The position numbers and the translations under genes were made by a program. From NCBI GenBank assembly GCA_020975725.1, contig QXJR01000029.1, positions 186,001 through 250,000 on the forward strand: a DNA stretch of 64,000 nt. The letters are read 5' to 3'. The notes beneath the pieces are model-generated. The model saw nothing but the letters and a program-made list of their open reading frames with translations. It did no database searches and was not told the DNA's origin. This stretch comes from Picocystis sp. L7 (Eukaryota; Chlorophyta; Picocystophyceae; Picocystales; Picocystaceae). This document shows, piece by piece, positions 40,500 through 50,593 of the stretch; within the stretch, counting starts at the first letter, position 1; each line of letters begins with the position of its first letter.

Positions 40500-42668
40500 A
40501 TGGCCGTGGCCAGCACTGCGCCGGCGTTCGCGCTCGATCGGAGCGGATGGGGTCCCGAGCGAGGTTCCGAAGAACCCAAGAGGAAGAGGAAGAGTCGATG
40601 GGAGTCGGCGGATGCGAAGGAAGCGCCTGCGGAGAAACGGAGGACGACGCTGCCGAAGAACTTGACGCCGACGGGAATGCTCACGCTGCCTGGTGGCGTC
40701 AGGGTCCAGGTGCCTCCGGTGTTGTTGGGATTGGAAGCATACGTGTCGCATGACACGCGAGATGCAGAACTCCGGGATTTGCACGACGAATTGGCGAACA
40801 TTACGCACCAACTCGTGACGGGAAGGATCGAACTCCCTCCGGAACGTGAAAGGAGCCCTTCTCCACCCCCGGTCTATGACGAACGCGGTAAACGTGTCAA
40901 TACAAGAGACGTTCGGATGAAGGAAAAGCTGGAGAAGAAGAAGATACGCGTCATCGAGGAGTTGCTTCGTAAAGACAAGAACTTTCGTCCCCCCATGGAC
41001 TACCGTCCGCAGAAGAAGAGAAGGAAGATATACATACCCGTGAAAGAGCACCCCGGCTATAACTTCTTCGGCCTAATCATCGGACCGCGAGGAAACACCC
41101 AGAAGAGAATGCAGCAGCAAACGAACACAAGGATATCCATCCGAGGAAAAGGTAGCATCAAAGAAGGCTCAAACCGACCGAACCCTGGGAAAAACAACGA
41201 CGAGGAGGATGATCTGCATGTGTTGGTCGAGGGTGACAAGGAAGAAGACATGGACAAGGCCGAAGATCTCGTCAAGAAGCTTTTGAAGCCTGTGGATGAC
41301 AGCTCGAATGATCATAAACGGGCCCAGCTTCGTGAGCTGGCAGCTATGAATGGAACGTTGCGTGATGACGAGCAGTGGTTAGATCGTTTGAAGGAAGAGG
41401 GTGGCACTGGTAGTGGTGACACATATCGCCTGCCTGAACACATCCAGAAGAAGGTAGATGAGCAGTACCAGAGGGACATTGCAAAGGTGCGCCCTGAAGA
41501 AGCAGGCAAGATCGACCAAGAGTACAGTGCTTTCCTGCAGGAACTCGGGGGGGCACCGTTGCCTGGAAACGAACATGCAAGGCATGTTGCCAGACCTGGA
41601 CTTGGCAGTCGCAACCGTGATGCAGGTGATCCTGAAACTAAGTTGTATGTTGCTGGCCTACCATACTCCCTCACCTCTGAAGGGCTGCGTGAAGTAATGG
41701 AGCCGCATGGAACTTTGGTTGAGTGCGATGTCATCATGGATAGGGTTACGGGGCAGAATAGAGGCTTTGCTTTTGTTCAGTTCTCTACCGCGGAAGAAGC
41801 ACAAACAGCAATTGGGGCATTAGATGGCACTTTTATCGAAGGAAGGTGTCTCGACGTGCGAATCAAGGGGACCGAGCGCCCTCCAAGGACCGGGCCAAGA
41901 TTTCCGCCTCGTGGACGTGGGCAATACCCAGGAGGGCCTATTCCACCTCCACAGTGGCAAGGTGGGTTTGACAGAAGGCACGGACGGCCCCCGCCTCCAG
42001 AGCACGGGTACGGAGGACCGCCAGGACCTTATCCTGGTGGTCCTCCACGCCACTTTCCTGGCGGTCCAGCTAGTCAAGAGGGGCCACCACGATCGCATCC
42101 TGGATACTATGGTAGAGAGCAGCCGCCTGCACCATATGGCCAGACCAATCACGGAGTGGAACCAAGTTATGGTGCTCAGTACAGAAACGGACCTGCGAAC
42201 TTCAGACCTGGTCAACCGCCTCCGCCACGGGGTCCTCCAGGACAACCCCCTCCGCCACCAGGGCTTCCAGGACAGCCTCCCCCGCCACCTGGTGCACCCA
42301 GACAACCGCCGCCTCCGCCTGGTCCTCCGGGACAGCCTCCTCCGCCACCTGGTGCACCCGGACAACCACCGCCGCCACCAGGGCTTCCGGGACAGCCTCC
42401 TCCGCCACCTGGTGCACCCGGACAACCGCCGCCACCACCTGGTCCTGATTCAGGCTCTCTTGGACAATCTGACCCTTCACAGTCGTACTATCCTGGAACA
42501 TATGATCGATCAGCATCGCAGCGTGGTTCCCATGAATGTCCAGCTCAAGATCAAGCAACGCGGAGTGCACCCAATCCACCAGGTGCAACAGATGCAGCTG
42601 TTGACAATAACCAACAAAGAAGCACCCTAGATGAGGAATATGAGAACTTTATGAAGGGTATCATGTAG
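40500..42668 (+). CDS. SF1: Splicing factor 1 / branchpoint-binding protein with RRM
   Basis: This 722-residue protein is the branchpoint-binding protein of early spliceosomes. A U2AF-ligand motif sits at the N-terminus (KRKSRWES, W34). The helix-hairpin region covers about 78-165 and includes the SPSP phosphosite motif at 119-122. A KH-QUA2 domain covers about 173-290 with the loop GPRGN at 195-199. An RRM lies at 381-455 (KLYVAGLPY, RGFAFVQFS), as in plant SF1. The C-terminus is a long Pro/Gly-rich tail with repeated QPPPPPG-type units. The two CCHC zinc knuckles that plant SF1 carries between KH and RRM are absent; that segment (288-345) has no Cys at all. The ATG at 40500 has context GCCATGG. 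AATAAA lies at 42704-42709. Confidence 0.93.
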   Translation: MAVASTAPAFALDRSGWGPERGSEEPKRKRKSRWESADAKEAPAEKRRTTLPKNLTPTGMLTLPGGVRVQVPPVLLGLEAYVSHDTRDAELRDLHDELANITHQLVTGRIELPPERERSPSPPPVYDERGKRVNTRDVRMKEKLEKKKIRVIEELLRKDKNFRPPMDYRPQKKRRKIYIPVKEHPGYNFFGLIIGPRGNTQKRMQQQTNTRISIRGKGSIKEGSNRPNPGKNNDEEDDLHVLVEGDKEEDMDKAEDLVKKLLKPVDDSSNDHKRAQLRELAAMNGTLRDDEQWLDRLKEEGGTGSGDTYRLPEHIQKKVDEQYQRDIAKVRPEEAGKIDQEYSAFLQELGGAPLPGNEHARHVARPGLGSRNRDAGDPETKLYVAGLPYSLTSEGLREVMEPHGTLVECDVIMDRVTGQNRGFAFVQFSTAEEAQTAIGALDGTFIEGRCLDVRIKGTERPPRTGPRFPPRGRGQYPGGPIPPPQWQGGFDRRHGRPPPPEHGYGGPPGPYPGGPPRHFPGGPASQEGPPRSHPGYYGREQPPAPYGQTNHGVEPSYGAQYRNGPANFRPGQPPPPRGPPGQPPPPPGLPGQPPPPPGAPRQPPPPPGPPGQPPPPPGAPGQPPPPPGLPGQPPPPPGAPGQPPPPPGPDSGSLGQSDPSQSYYPGTYDRSASQRGSHECPAQDQATRSAPNPPGATDAAVDNNQQRSTLDEEYENFMKGIM

Positions 42669-43733
42669 TCTCATGAGAGGAGAGATTTCCTTGAGAGTTT
42701 TGGAATAAATGTTGTGAGAAAGCTATGTTTTATTGCAGTGCCGGTTTTTCAACGCTTTCTTCCTACATGCCACCCATCAAGGAAGATCCATCTGCTACAG
42801 CAGTTAATGTAGAAGCAGTACCGCTGCTATCGCTCTTTCTGGAGAAAGGGGCGTGCTGCAAAGGTGACACTAGTCTGCGCGCAAGAGGAAGCTGCCCTGT
42901 TTTGCTTCGTGCTTGTTTCTGTGTGCTTGATCCTAGGCAGTAAGTTCGTGGTGGTCTTCCCTGGGGTAATGCCAAAGTTGTTCTTGCCATCCGTACTCTT
43001 CCACATGTCTTTGAACTTTGTTGGGAAGCGCAGTGCTGATTTCACAGAATCGTTCACCTTCTCTTGCATCCCTTTGTTGCTCATCAAGTACCGGGACAGT
43101 TCTCTGGACCTTCGATACAACCTGGGGAACCCATATGTCTATTCGGCGGGAGCGTTGTCTCGCCGTACAAGGAAAAGGGCAGAACGAACGAACCACACCG
43201 TCAGTGCTCCGCACAACGAAGCTTCTACGACTCGGGCATCCGTCCTCCGATTCCTGCACACGTACGTATCCTATCGCCAGGGCTGCCACCTTCTTGGCGA
43301 TGGAAAACGCCAGCACCTTTCCACTGAGACAGACCGAGCGGTGCACACCAGTCAGCTCCGCCGCTCCGCCACGCGTGCGAATCGCACATCCCTCTCCGAC
43401 GCCCGGGACGGTCCATGAGGCGCCTCTTCTCCATGGTCCGAAACCTCTTTTCCTTCGAACGCGCCCTTCGCATCCTTCGCGGGAAGTTTCGCGCTGCTTA
43501 CATCACGGAAGGCATCGCGAGTGCTCGAAAGACGACGTACGAGACCCACCCGAAGCAGCCCATGGGGTTAAATTCGATGTTAATCTCATTCCACGTGGAG
43601 GGTGCTTGGGGAGGTGAATCACACCCCGGCTGGTAGGGGGACGATCTTTAGGTGGATGATGGGGAAGCGGAGAAAACGTGCACATCATGTTCATTCATGT
43701 ATAGTACAAATGGAGGATCGTGCCCGGAGAAAA
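42669..43733. other. Region between SF1 and the CorA-type gene
   Basis: It contains the uncertain minus-strand exon at 42827-43120 and otherwise no supported gene. Possible upstream exons on the minus strand between 43150 and 43550 could not be joined convincingly. Confidence 0.35.
42827..43120 (-). CDS. Possible 3' exon of an unknown gene
   Basis: The frame encodes a basic, helical-looking segment (RRSRELSRYLMSNKGMQEKV, then SALRFPTKFKDMWKSTDG) that ends at 42827. A CCCCAG acceptor-like site lies just upstream at about 43132. I could not place the preceding exon in phase. The gene identity is unknown, and this may be a chance frame. Confidence 0.3.
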   Translation of the reverse strand: MYRRSRELSRYLMSNKGMQEKVNDSVKSALRFPTKFKDMWKSTDGKNNFGITPGKTTTNLLPRIKHTETSTKQNRAASSCAQTSVTFAARPFLQKER

Positions 43734-45464
43734 TTAGACCAACTTGCGTAGTGCGGGCATCTTTGCCATCTTCTGAACCCTCGATTGAAGCCTGGGGATC
43801 AGAGTGAACGCTGAAAAAAAGTAGCAAAGAATCAACACCCAAAAAACAAAATAGCTCTGCTTCCAGGAAAGCTCGGGCATGAAGTGAAAGTTCATCCCGT
43901 ACACGCCCGTGACAAACTGTGCAGGGAGAAAAACAACGGTGATGAGCGTGAAAATAAACATGTTGTTGTCCATGTGCTCTTCCCTCATCCTCTTCCTCTC
44001 GCTCCGAAGGCTCTGAATGACGCTAATGTTTGCCGCTAGTTCTTCTATGCACATTTCCAAGTGGTCTTGGGCATCATGCAGATAAAGGGCACAGTCCGAA
44101 CTCACTATAGACTTATCTTGTACACAAAGGTGGAGCATCCTTTGCATGGGCCGTAGCAAATGCAAAAGTTCCATGATCTGCTCTTGGAAGGGTTCAAGCT
44201 CATGAATGTCAAATGTAAGCTTGCTGTGCCTCAGCTCCATTCTAAGCTCATTGATCACCGTCCCAAACACATTTTTCACATCCACGATCCGGTCTACAAT
44301 CTTATCAAGTAGCTCGTACAGCAAGTAAGAACCATCGTACTGCCGCAGTAAAGATGTGGGTGACAACAGTTTTTCCCGGATGTCCATAAAGAAGTCGTCC
44401 AAATAATCAGCAGACAACTCGTCGCTCGTTGTAATGACAGAGATGACCAACGAGTAGTCGTTCTTGACGAAAAAACTGGCCTGCCCGTGAAAAATGGCAG
44501 TCACATCTCTAGACGGGTAGATTTCGTGCAGCTCAAGAATCCGGGAGCTGTCTACATGCTTCACAACTTTGATGACTGGACAGGAGATGAAGTAGTATCC
44601 ATCGAATCGATGCACTTTTGCTCTTGTATTTTCCATTGCGTCCTCCAATGAAAGCGGATGCAACTTGTACTTGACCGCCAGCCTTTGCAGTATGAGAGGA
44701 TCCCGTCCGTCCAGGTGTATCCACCTTACATTCGTCCAAGATGGCCTTTTCCGTTGGATCCAACCCTTCATGTCAGTATCTGATGCGAGGTGGGGTTGGT
44801 AATGGTGGAAGTTCGCATTGTAGTCGATGCTGGACAGCTTGCTCGTACTGACGAAGCTGCTTCTCCAATGGCTCACTAGATCCGGACGGAACAAAACACT
44901 CATTTGCACTTCCTTGATGGCTCGTTCGAACTCATGCAAGTTGATGTCTCCGCTGGCGTCTTTGTCGATGTTTTTCAAAATCTCCATGAAGTTCTCGTCT
45001 TTGATGTCGAGTCCGAGTTGGTCGAGTCCTTCACGGAAGGTGGAATACTTGATGGTTTTCCCTTCGATGTCCACATCCCCATCGTCGGTTTCGTTCTCCA
45101 CCGCTTCTCTTTCGTACAAGGCTGTGAAGATCATCCTCACCCTGAACTGTGTGAGATCGAAGATGGATCCCAGGACGTCGAACTCTTCTTCTTCGTCGGA
45201 CTGCACGTCGAAGTGTCCGGGGTTGTCCATCTTCTTGTGTCGGGATCCTCCTTTCTGCCACTTCATCTGCGGCACGTGCATGCCGTATATCTGCTGCATG
45301 TACTGCAGGAAGGCTCCGAAGCGCTTCATGGAAGGGCTGCTCTCCGACGGTTTCCGTGCCACACGTACGATGAGCTCGCTCTCTCCGTCGCCACGCCGTT
45401 CCCAGCTGTCCGTGCGCACCAGCCGGGTGTATCCCCTCCCTTGGTCCGTGGAGAACCTCGCCAT
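43734..45464 (-). CDS. CorA-family Mg2+ transporter with N-terminal EF-hand
   Basis: This 576-residue protein is a CorA-type magnesium channel. Two C-terminal transmembrane helices flank the signature YGMNF (GMN at 523-525) followed by MPEL, and the preceding long helix ends with RKRMREEHMDNN. The N-terminal third contains a canonical 12-residue EF-hand loop at 167-178 (DKDASGDINLHE, with D167, D169, S171, D173, N175 and E178). A degenerate EF-like segment sits before it at about 108-150. This suggests direct Ca2+ control of Mg2+ flux, which is inference. I chose the ATG at 45464; the open frame runs about 200 codons further upstream but is Arg/Pro-rich and without domains. Membrane location (plasma membrane or organelle) is not evident. 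Confidence 0.9.
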   Translation of the reverse strand: MARFSTDQGRGYTRLVRTDSWERRGDGESELIVRVARKPSESSPSMKRFGAFLQYMQQIYGMHVPQMKWQKGGSRHKKMDNPGHFDVQSDEEEEFDVLGSIFDLTQFRVRMIFTALYEREAVENETDDGDVDIEGKTIKYSTFREGLDQLGLDIKDENFMEILKNIDKDASGDINLHEFERAIKEVQMSVLFRPDLVSHWRSSFVSTSKLSSIDYNANFHHYQPHLASDTDMKGWIQRKRPSWTNVRWIHLDGRDPLILQRLAVKYKLHPLSLEDAMENTRAKVHRFDGYYFISCPVIKVVKHVDSSRILELHEIYPSRDVTAIFHGQASFFVKNDYSLVISVITTSDELSADYLDDFFMDIREKLLSPTSLLRQYDGSYLLYELLDKIVDRIVDVKNVFGTVINELRMELRHSKLTFDIHELEPFQEQIMELLHLLRPMQRMLHLCVQDKSIVSSDCALYLHDAQDHLEMCIEELAANISVIQSLRSERKRMREEHMDNNMFIFTLITVVFLPAQFVTGVYGMNFHFMPELSWKQSYFVFWVLILCYFFSAFTLIPRLQSRVQKMAKMPALRKLV

Positions 45465-46227
45465 GGCCTCCCTTCGCCTCCCGAACGCGTCCTTTCTGCG
45501 CCAGGGAAAGGCGCGCACGTGCGACCAAAGCACGCGAGCCGGAATGCGCCATGGCCGAGCGCGCCCTTCCCAGCTCCCCCATCTACCGCCCCTGGAGCAC
45601 GTGGGGTGGCTCGGTCCATCCCCCCTTTCTGGGGATCGGATCCCCAGTGGGATCCAGGCCTGGGTCAACCCGGTTGGTGCACGTGCAGGTGCCCAGTGGA
45701 CGAGGGGGACGTGGCGGTTTCGCCAAGGTGTCGATGGAACGATGGGGAAGCGGAAGGGAAAGCCTCGCACGTGGAACGCACACGTCGAGGTCCTTCGAGA
45801 GGAACGGTGCAGGTGGGCGTCTCTTCGCGGGAAGGGGGGGGGCCGATGGCCGCACCGAGGCAGCCTGGGAGAGAACGGGGTGGGCGAAGGATGGGTTCCG
45901 GACGAAACCCGCACGGTCCGAGGTGGCACAAGTCGTGCATGCCCGCGTAGCTTGCTCACGAAAAGCGACGAACGAACGGGGGATGTGTGCCTGGGACGCA
46001 GGACGCGTGTCCAGCCCAGTCCCATCCGTCTCGTTCGTGCATCGCTCCACAAACGTCGATCCATTCTGCTGGTCACGTGAGACCGTCTCCATCACCGAAC
46101 CCAAGGCCACGTGTCCCCCGGGTCTCCCCCGAAGAGAAGAAACTCCTTCGAGGGCCCCCTCCCCCTTGGAGTTAACTCGAGGGAGTAAATTCCGGTCCAG
46201 CAGGGAACGAAGGACGAGTGGTGCGGC
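45465..46227. other. Divergent intergenic region
   Basis: This GC-rich DNA lies between the CorA-type gene and the small plus-strand gene. It should contain both promoters. No gene is seen; long minus-strand frames here are extensions of the CorA frame. Confidence 0.4.
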
Positions 46228-46668
46228 ATGAGGCGGTGGACGCGCGTGAAGCGGTACTTCGCACACGACTTCAAGGAGATCGTGTGGCCTTCGCCCATGG
46301 ATGATCCACCTGGAACCGTGGTGGAAGTGGAACGGAGGCTCACGTTTCGAGAAAACCTCGAGTGCGTGCGGGACGGGACGAAAGATTACCTCGAGAGCTG
46401 GAAGGTGTCGCTCGGCCTGGACAAAAGAAAAAAAGAGGGAAAAACACCGAACGATCAAGAGGCCAGGGAGAATCAATCACAGGAAGACTTGGAGGTGACC
46501 GCCAAGCTAGGCGCAATCCGAACGGCCGAAGGGATCAAGCCAATCCTCCAGAAACTGTACTTCACCCGCCTCTCGGTGTACAAGGAAGCGGTGCAAAACT
46601 TCATCGAAGGATACAGGGAAGGACTACGGGCCGAACTGAAACCAAAACAAGAAGGCAAAGGCGACTGA
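46228..46668 (+). CDS. Small protein of unknown function
   Basis: This 146-residue protein is one that I do not recognise. The N-terminus MRRWTRVKRYFAHDFKEIVW is strongly basic and aromatic. A DPPGTVVEVERRLTFRENLE block and a charged Lys/Glu-rich middle follow, ending in helices (GIKPILQKLYFTRLSVYKEA). There is no transmembrane helix. An organellar presequence is possible. Composition matches neighbouring host genes, and the frame is the longest on that strand between two well-supported genes. Confidence 0.62.
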   Translation: MRRWTRVKRYFAHDFKEIVWPSPMDDPPGTVVEVERRLTFRENLECVRDGTKDYLESWKVSLGLDKRKKEGKTPNDQEARENQSQEDLEVTAKLGAIRTAEGIKPILQKLYFTRLSVYKEAVQNFIEGYREGLRAELKPKQEGKGD

Positions 46669-46766
46669 CGAGGGTGCACCAGCCACCAACACCACGCCGT
46701 CCAAGTTGCACCGCACCGTGCATGACAGTGCCAGGGCATGGACGTAGCCAACTCAGCACTCGATGC

Positions 46767-47175
46767 TCACAGGAAGAGGGACTGCTGGGACGTATTGGCC
46801 AGCTTGCAAACTTCGTTGTACACTTCCAGATCTGCAGCGCACGACCCACAGCTACGTCAGCACAGACCGTAAATAAACGTCGCGAACGAAAACGCGACCT
46901 TCGTCCGATCACGCACCAAAGTTCTCTCCGAACGGAGTGTGTTCCGCCTCCGTCATGGAGGTGGGACCGTCGACCAGTCCTTCCACTTCCACGAAGCTCG
47001 TTTCGTATGGAGCACCCGCTTTGGTCTTCACGAGCACGATCCCTCCGTCTGCAGCCTTTACCTTGGCCACGCCGCCGTCGAATCCTTCGCATTGGCCCAC
47101 GAGCCTGACCTTCTTCCCCACGAAGCGCGGCAAGTATTCGAAGTTCACGCGTGGTGCCGGATCGGTGCAATCCAT
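46767..47175 (-). CDS. RPA3: Replication protein A 14-kDa subunit, two exons
   Basis: Exon 1 is 47175-46917 and exon 2 is 46831-46767, giving 107 residues, the usual RPA3 length. The donor is TTTG|GTGCGT and the acceptor GCTGCAG|ATCTGG, with an 85-bp phase 1 intron. Exon 1 encodes an OB fold (PRVNFEYLPRFVGKKVRLVG, VEVEGLVDG, FGENFG). Exon 2 supplies the C-terminal helix DLEVYNEVCKLANTSQQSLF, which matches the RPA3 trimerisation helix. Without splicing the protein would stop just after GENFGA. RPA3 forms the RPA heterotrimer that binds single-stranded DNA in replication and repair. This is the only placed intron that is not near the 5' end. Confidence 0.92.
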
Positions 47176-47887
47176 GTCGGCGTTCCTCGCTCTTGCGCGA
47201 GCGTCCGTTCCAGGTCCTTTGCTTCCTCGTCCCCTGGCCTCCTAGGTGCCACGAGTCGATCGGTTGAGGCTGCGGTTGCTCTTCCGCTTGCGACGAGACG
47301 GACGTGGTGTGGACTCCCGCGCACTCGTGCTTTGAACCACCGATTGGTGCATTCGCCCAGGGGAAGGGAGAGGGGACCGAGGTTGGGACGGAATAGAAGG
47401 AAACGGATGGACGAGCAAAGGAGGGCTTGACCGAAGGAAAGGAACACACCCCGATCGAACGCCCCGAACCGACCGGGGTGTCGGTGGGGATGAAAAAGAC
47501 AGTGCGCGCAGAGGACCGTTCTTGGTTCAGGCTCCTGTTTGGGCGAAGGCAGGTCCTTTGCGAGCGACGTACGACCAGGTCACCCACCGCAATGAGACCA
47601 AGTGGTGTCCCCCCAACGAATGAGCAGAGGAGTCCAAGGAGAAGCAGAAGCACGACGTTTACTCGGAGCCGAGAGGGACAGATACAACATATAAGATAGA
47701 AATCCTGTGCCGTGGTGCAAGCTGCTTGACTGCACAGTGATCAAGCAGTTCCGATACGTGTACTACACCAACGTGAAGCTCTTCCATCGGGAACAAGCCT
47801 GCAGGAAGGATCACATCACCTTACCCATAGAAAAGAATCTGAGCGCTACTCCACAACTGCAGCGGGGGAAAATCGTGCGTGCATGCC
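47176..47887. other. Intergenic region upstream of RPA3
   Basis: This is the likely RPA3 promoter followed by the 3' region of the next minus-strand gene. No gene is seen. Confidence 0.4.
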
Positions 47888-48619
47888 TCACTCATTCTGC
47901 ACCTCTGATTTTGCTAATTGCTGTTGTCTAATCTTCAGGATGGTGCACACATTCAGGTGGGAACGGAGCAATGCTTCGACTTCGTCAGAGGATGACATTT
48001 CCATGATTTGATCTACAGTGAGTGATTTGCCTACTCGGAGGGCCTGCGGGTGTGTTGCTAGGGCAAACTGCAAGTACAGGTACTGTAGAGCTTCGTTGTA
48101 GAAGCGATCCATCCCTTCTAAGACATAGCCCAACTGCTCAAAGCTCTCCCCCCACTCCGAATGCAGATTGCACATTTCCCGCGCACATTCCCCCTGCAGC
48201 TTTTGGTGCAGCTGAGACGCGACATAGGAACACTCCACCGATTGTAGCAAGGCATCGTGCAGGCTTGCTCCTATGCAACAGTGCAGGTTAGCCCCTTTTT
48301 TCATCTTGTCAGATTCGTCTTTGTTTGGCAATCCTGGTGTTGTGGGTGGGCTCTTCCTTTCAATCCTACAACTGTCCTCCGGTCCCTCTACTTTCTTCTT
48401 ACTGAAGAGTATGGAGCTGATCACACGCTCCAATTTTTCTCGCCTTGCAACATGATCGTGCACTGCTGGGTTTGTGACTTCTTCCTTGCACGCGTCCGTT
48501 TCGAAGGGAAAGGATGGGTTTTTCTTCCCTGCTTTATCCTTTCTAATGCCGTTTTTGATGAATGCGCTTAGTGCACACTGCTGCAGGGTGTTTTTTTTCC
48601 TCAGCGACGTTTGGTTCAT
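47888..48619 (-). CDS. Unknown protein with PIP-box-like N-terminus
   Basis: This 243-residue protein is one that I do not recognise. Residues 14-21 (QCALSAFI) fit the PCNA-interacting pattern Q-x-x-L-x-x-aromatic-hydrophobic, and basic residues flank it. Many replication and repair proteins carry this motif right at the N-terminus. A charged, disordered-looking middle (about 25-110) precedes a helical C-terminal half (LHDALLQSVECSYVASQLHQ, EGMDRFYNEALQYLYLQFAL). It lies next to RPA3 on the same strand, but co-function is only suggested. The ATG at 48619 precedes all of these features. Confidence 0.7.
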   Translation of the reverse strand: MNQTSLRKKNTLQQCALSAFIKNGIRKDKAGKKNPSFPFETDACKEEVTNPAVHDHVARREKLERVISSILFSKKKVEGPEDSCRIERKSPPTTPGLPNKDESDKMKKGANLHCCIGASLHDALLQSVECSYVASQLHQKLQGECAREMCNLHSEWGESFEQLGYVLEGMDRFYNEALQYLYLQFALATHPQALRVGKSLTVDQIMEMSSSDEVEALLRSHLNVCTILKIRQQQLAKSEVQNE

Positions 48620-49591
48620 GCTCCGATGTTTCGGTTCCTACCTATCCTAACTGATTCGCACCTTCGCTTGTGCTCCACTTGCCCTCCTGTTTTGAGCGCC
48701 GACCTGGTTCCTTCCGTCCGTCTTCGTCTCGCTTCCACGCCCGTTTCCCGGTCCTCGAACCCTTCTCTCCGTCCGCCTGCTCCACCGCGGCTTGACGTGC
48801 GACCCTTCCAGCCCCTTCTGGTCCCGTATTTCGCGATCTTCCTCCTCGTTGGCCTCGTGGAAGCACGTGTGCGACGTGTGGAGGCGACTGCGCCTCAACG
48901 AGGCGGACGAGTTCGCCGTCCCTTCCCAGAGGGACACGAACCGCCCCCGAGGTTAACCACAGATGTTAATTCAGTTAATCCGAGGGGACGCGCGAAAGGA
49001 GGGGGAGATCGAGGGAGGGCGTTGGCGTGAACACGAGGGAAGTTAAGCGTAAACTCGAAGGGGTCGGACCACCCCCGAGGCGGGGGGTTTCTCTCTCGGA
49101 AGCGTCTTCGCCCCGTTTTCCTCCCCACCATCGGGATCTTTGGGTGAAGGCATCGATGGAGGCACCGAGATTTCGATCGGGGGATCGAGACCTTCGTGGG
49201 GCTCGGTTGGGGCGGAGGTCTGCACGTGTCTGGGAGGGGTGGGGGGTGGGATCCTCGACCGTCCTTCCCGGGTTCTCGGAAGGATCCAAGGGGGGGTTCC
49301 TCGGACGTGGAGACGGATCGGTCGGGGAGGGGACAGGCGAACCCCCCTCTGGATCCCCGAGGGGCCCTTCTTTCTCGGACCACGTGACGCCTCCCCACCC
49401 CGTACGAGGAACCCGGGATCCCAGCACCACCGCAGCACCGAGATGCCACGTGGCACCATCGGGCGAAGCCGTCGGGCGCGCGCTCCACCGCACGATCCGA
49501 CACGTGACGAGGCGGATCCCCCCGTCCTCCCCCATCGGACGCCCTGGCCTTCTCGCCTCCCTCCCCCGACACAACCCGGGGCTGCCGTGCG
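48620..49591. other. Divergent intergenic region
   Basis: This very GC-rich DNA has several G-runs (for example near 49230-49300) and lies between the PIP-box-like gene and the TLDc gene. Long open frames overlap on both strands because of composition, and none has a domain. Confidence 0.4.
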
Positions 49592-50419
49592 ATGCACGCG
49601 GCACGTGCGCCTCCGCCGTGCAGGCGGCCGGGGCTGCCGGTGGTGCGGGCAAGGAAGGAGGACGATGGCGGAGGAACCAAGGACGTGGTGGAGCGATGGT
49701 TCGCACGTGCGTTCGGGGAAGAAGCGCTCCGAGACGCACGTCCCATGGGAATGAAACGAATGGACGTCGACACGTGCCCAGAAGCCTACGGTCCAGCGTC
49801 CAAGGAAGACGTGGCCAGTCCGTTGGAAGGGGATGATGCCATGACGAAGCTCGTACGTCCGCTCCTGGCGAAGACACAGCTGGAGAAACGAAGACTCCAA
49901 CTCGCCTACGATGCCGAAACCGACGGATGGAACGCCCAAGCCTTCCATCGGTGCGTGGATGGACGTGGACCAGCTGTGGTGGTGGCGAAGACCAGCCATG
50001 GAACGGTGTGCGGTGGATACAACCCCAAAGGCTGGATCGGACTCGGAGATGACCGAGCGTCCAGAGCGGCCTTCCTCTTCCGCATCGACGAGGAAGAAGA
50101 CGGAGTTGGATGGGAAAAGGTGCAGAAAGTTGGGGGTGACGCCCTGGCGGTGTGCGATCAGAGCGATTGTGGACCGGTGTTCGGAGCGGACGCGCTTGTC
50201 ATCAAGCTACAAGGACCCAATGGCAAAGAAGCCAAGTGCCGATTGGGTGCCTACTACGAAAATCGCGCAGATGGAAGCCGTAACCTCTTTGCCAAGGAGG
50301 AGAAAGCGAGAGGCGGGGGAGGTAAGGCCCAACTGGTGTCCTTGCGAGTCCTGGTGGCTGAAGGGAAGGGGGAAGAATGGGAGCTCGATGGCATCGTATG
50401 GAAAACCAAGCTCGAATGA
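49592..50419 (+). CDS. TLDc domain protein
   Basis: This 275-residue protein carries a TLDc domain at about 90-275: LQLAYDAETDGWNAQAFHRC, GRGPAVVVAKTSHGTVCGGY, NPKGWIGLGDDRASRAAFLF and later CLRLGAYY-type and ELDGIVWKT blocks. TLDc proteins are linked to oxidative stress protection and, in several eukaryotes, to binding the V-ATPase; the role here is unknown. The N-terminus (MHAARAPPPCRRPGLPVVRA) could be a presequence. A later in-frame ATG near 49745 is an alternative start. The gene converges on acetyl-CoA synthetase, with about 175 bases between stops. Confidence 0.82.
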   Translation: MHAARAPPPCRRPGLPVVRARKEDDGGGTKDVVERWFARAFGEEALRDARPMGMKRMDVDTCPEAYGPASKEDVASPLEGDDAMTKLVRPLLAKTQLEKRRLQLAYDAETDGWNAQAFHRCVDGRGPAVVVAKTSHGTVCGGYNPKGWIGLGDDRASRAAFLFRIDEEEDGVGWEKVQKVGGDALAVCDQSDCGPVFGADALVIKLQGPNGKEAKCRLGAYYENRADGSRNLFAKEEKARGGGGKAQLVSLRVLVAEGKGEEWELDGIVWKTKLE

Positions 50420-50593
50420 GCCATGCCAGGGCAGGCCGCATTGGAGTGTTTGGTACGAAGAAAAGAACAATGGAGCTTCTTGCTGCCGTGGGGAAAGGGA
50501 CTAGCGACGCCATAGCGAGTTCTTCTTTGGATCATCCGCCCTTTTTACCTTCTCCTGTGTTAATCAATCGGTAGTGCACTCGTGGAACCACCC

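Noticed and set aside
40005-42668. 887-residue version of SF1
   Set aside because: The upstream 165 codons include the 140-bp module and have no family similarity; SF1 homology begins after the ATG at 40500.
43734-46076. 780-residue version of the CorA protein
   Set aside because: The extra 204 residues are Arg/Pro/Ser-rich without any domain. The ATG at 45464 gives a natural start before the EF-hand.
48895-49999. Overlapping 200 to 320-codon frames upstream of the TLDc gene
   Set aside because: Very GC-rich DNA leaves most frames open. None contains a domain, and they overlap one another on both strands.
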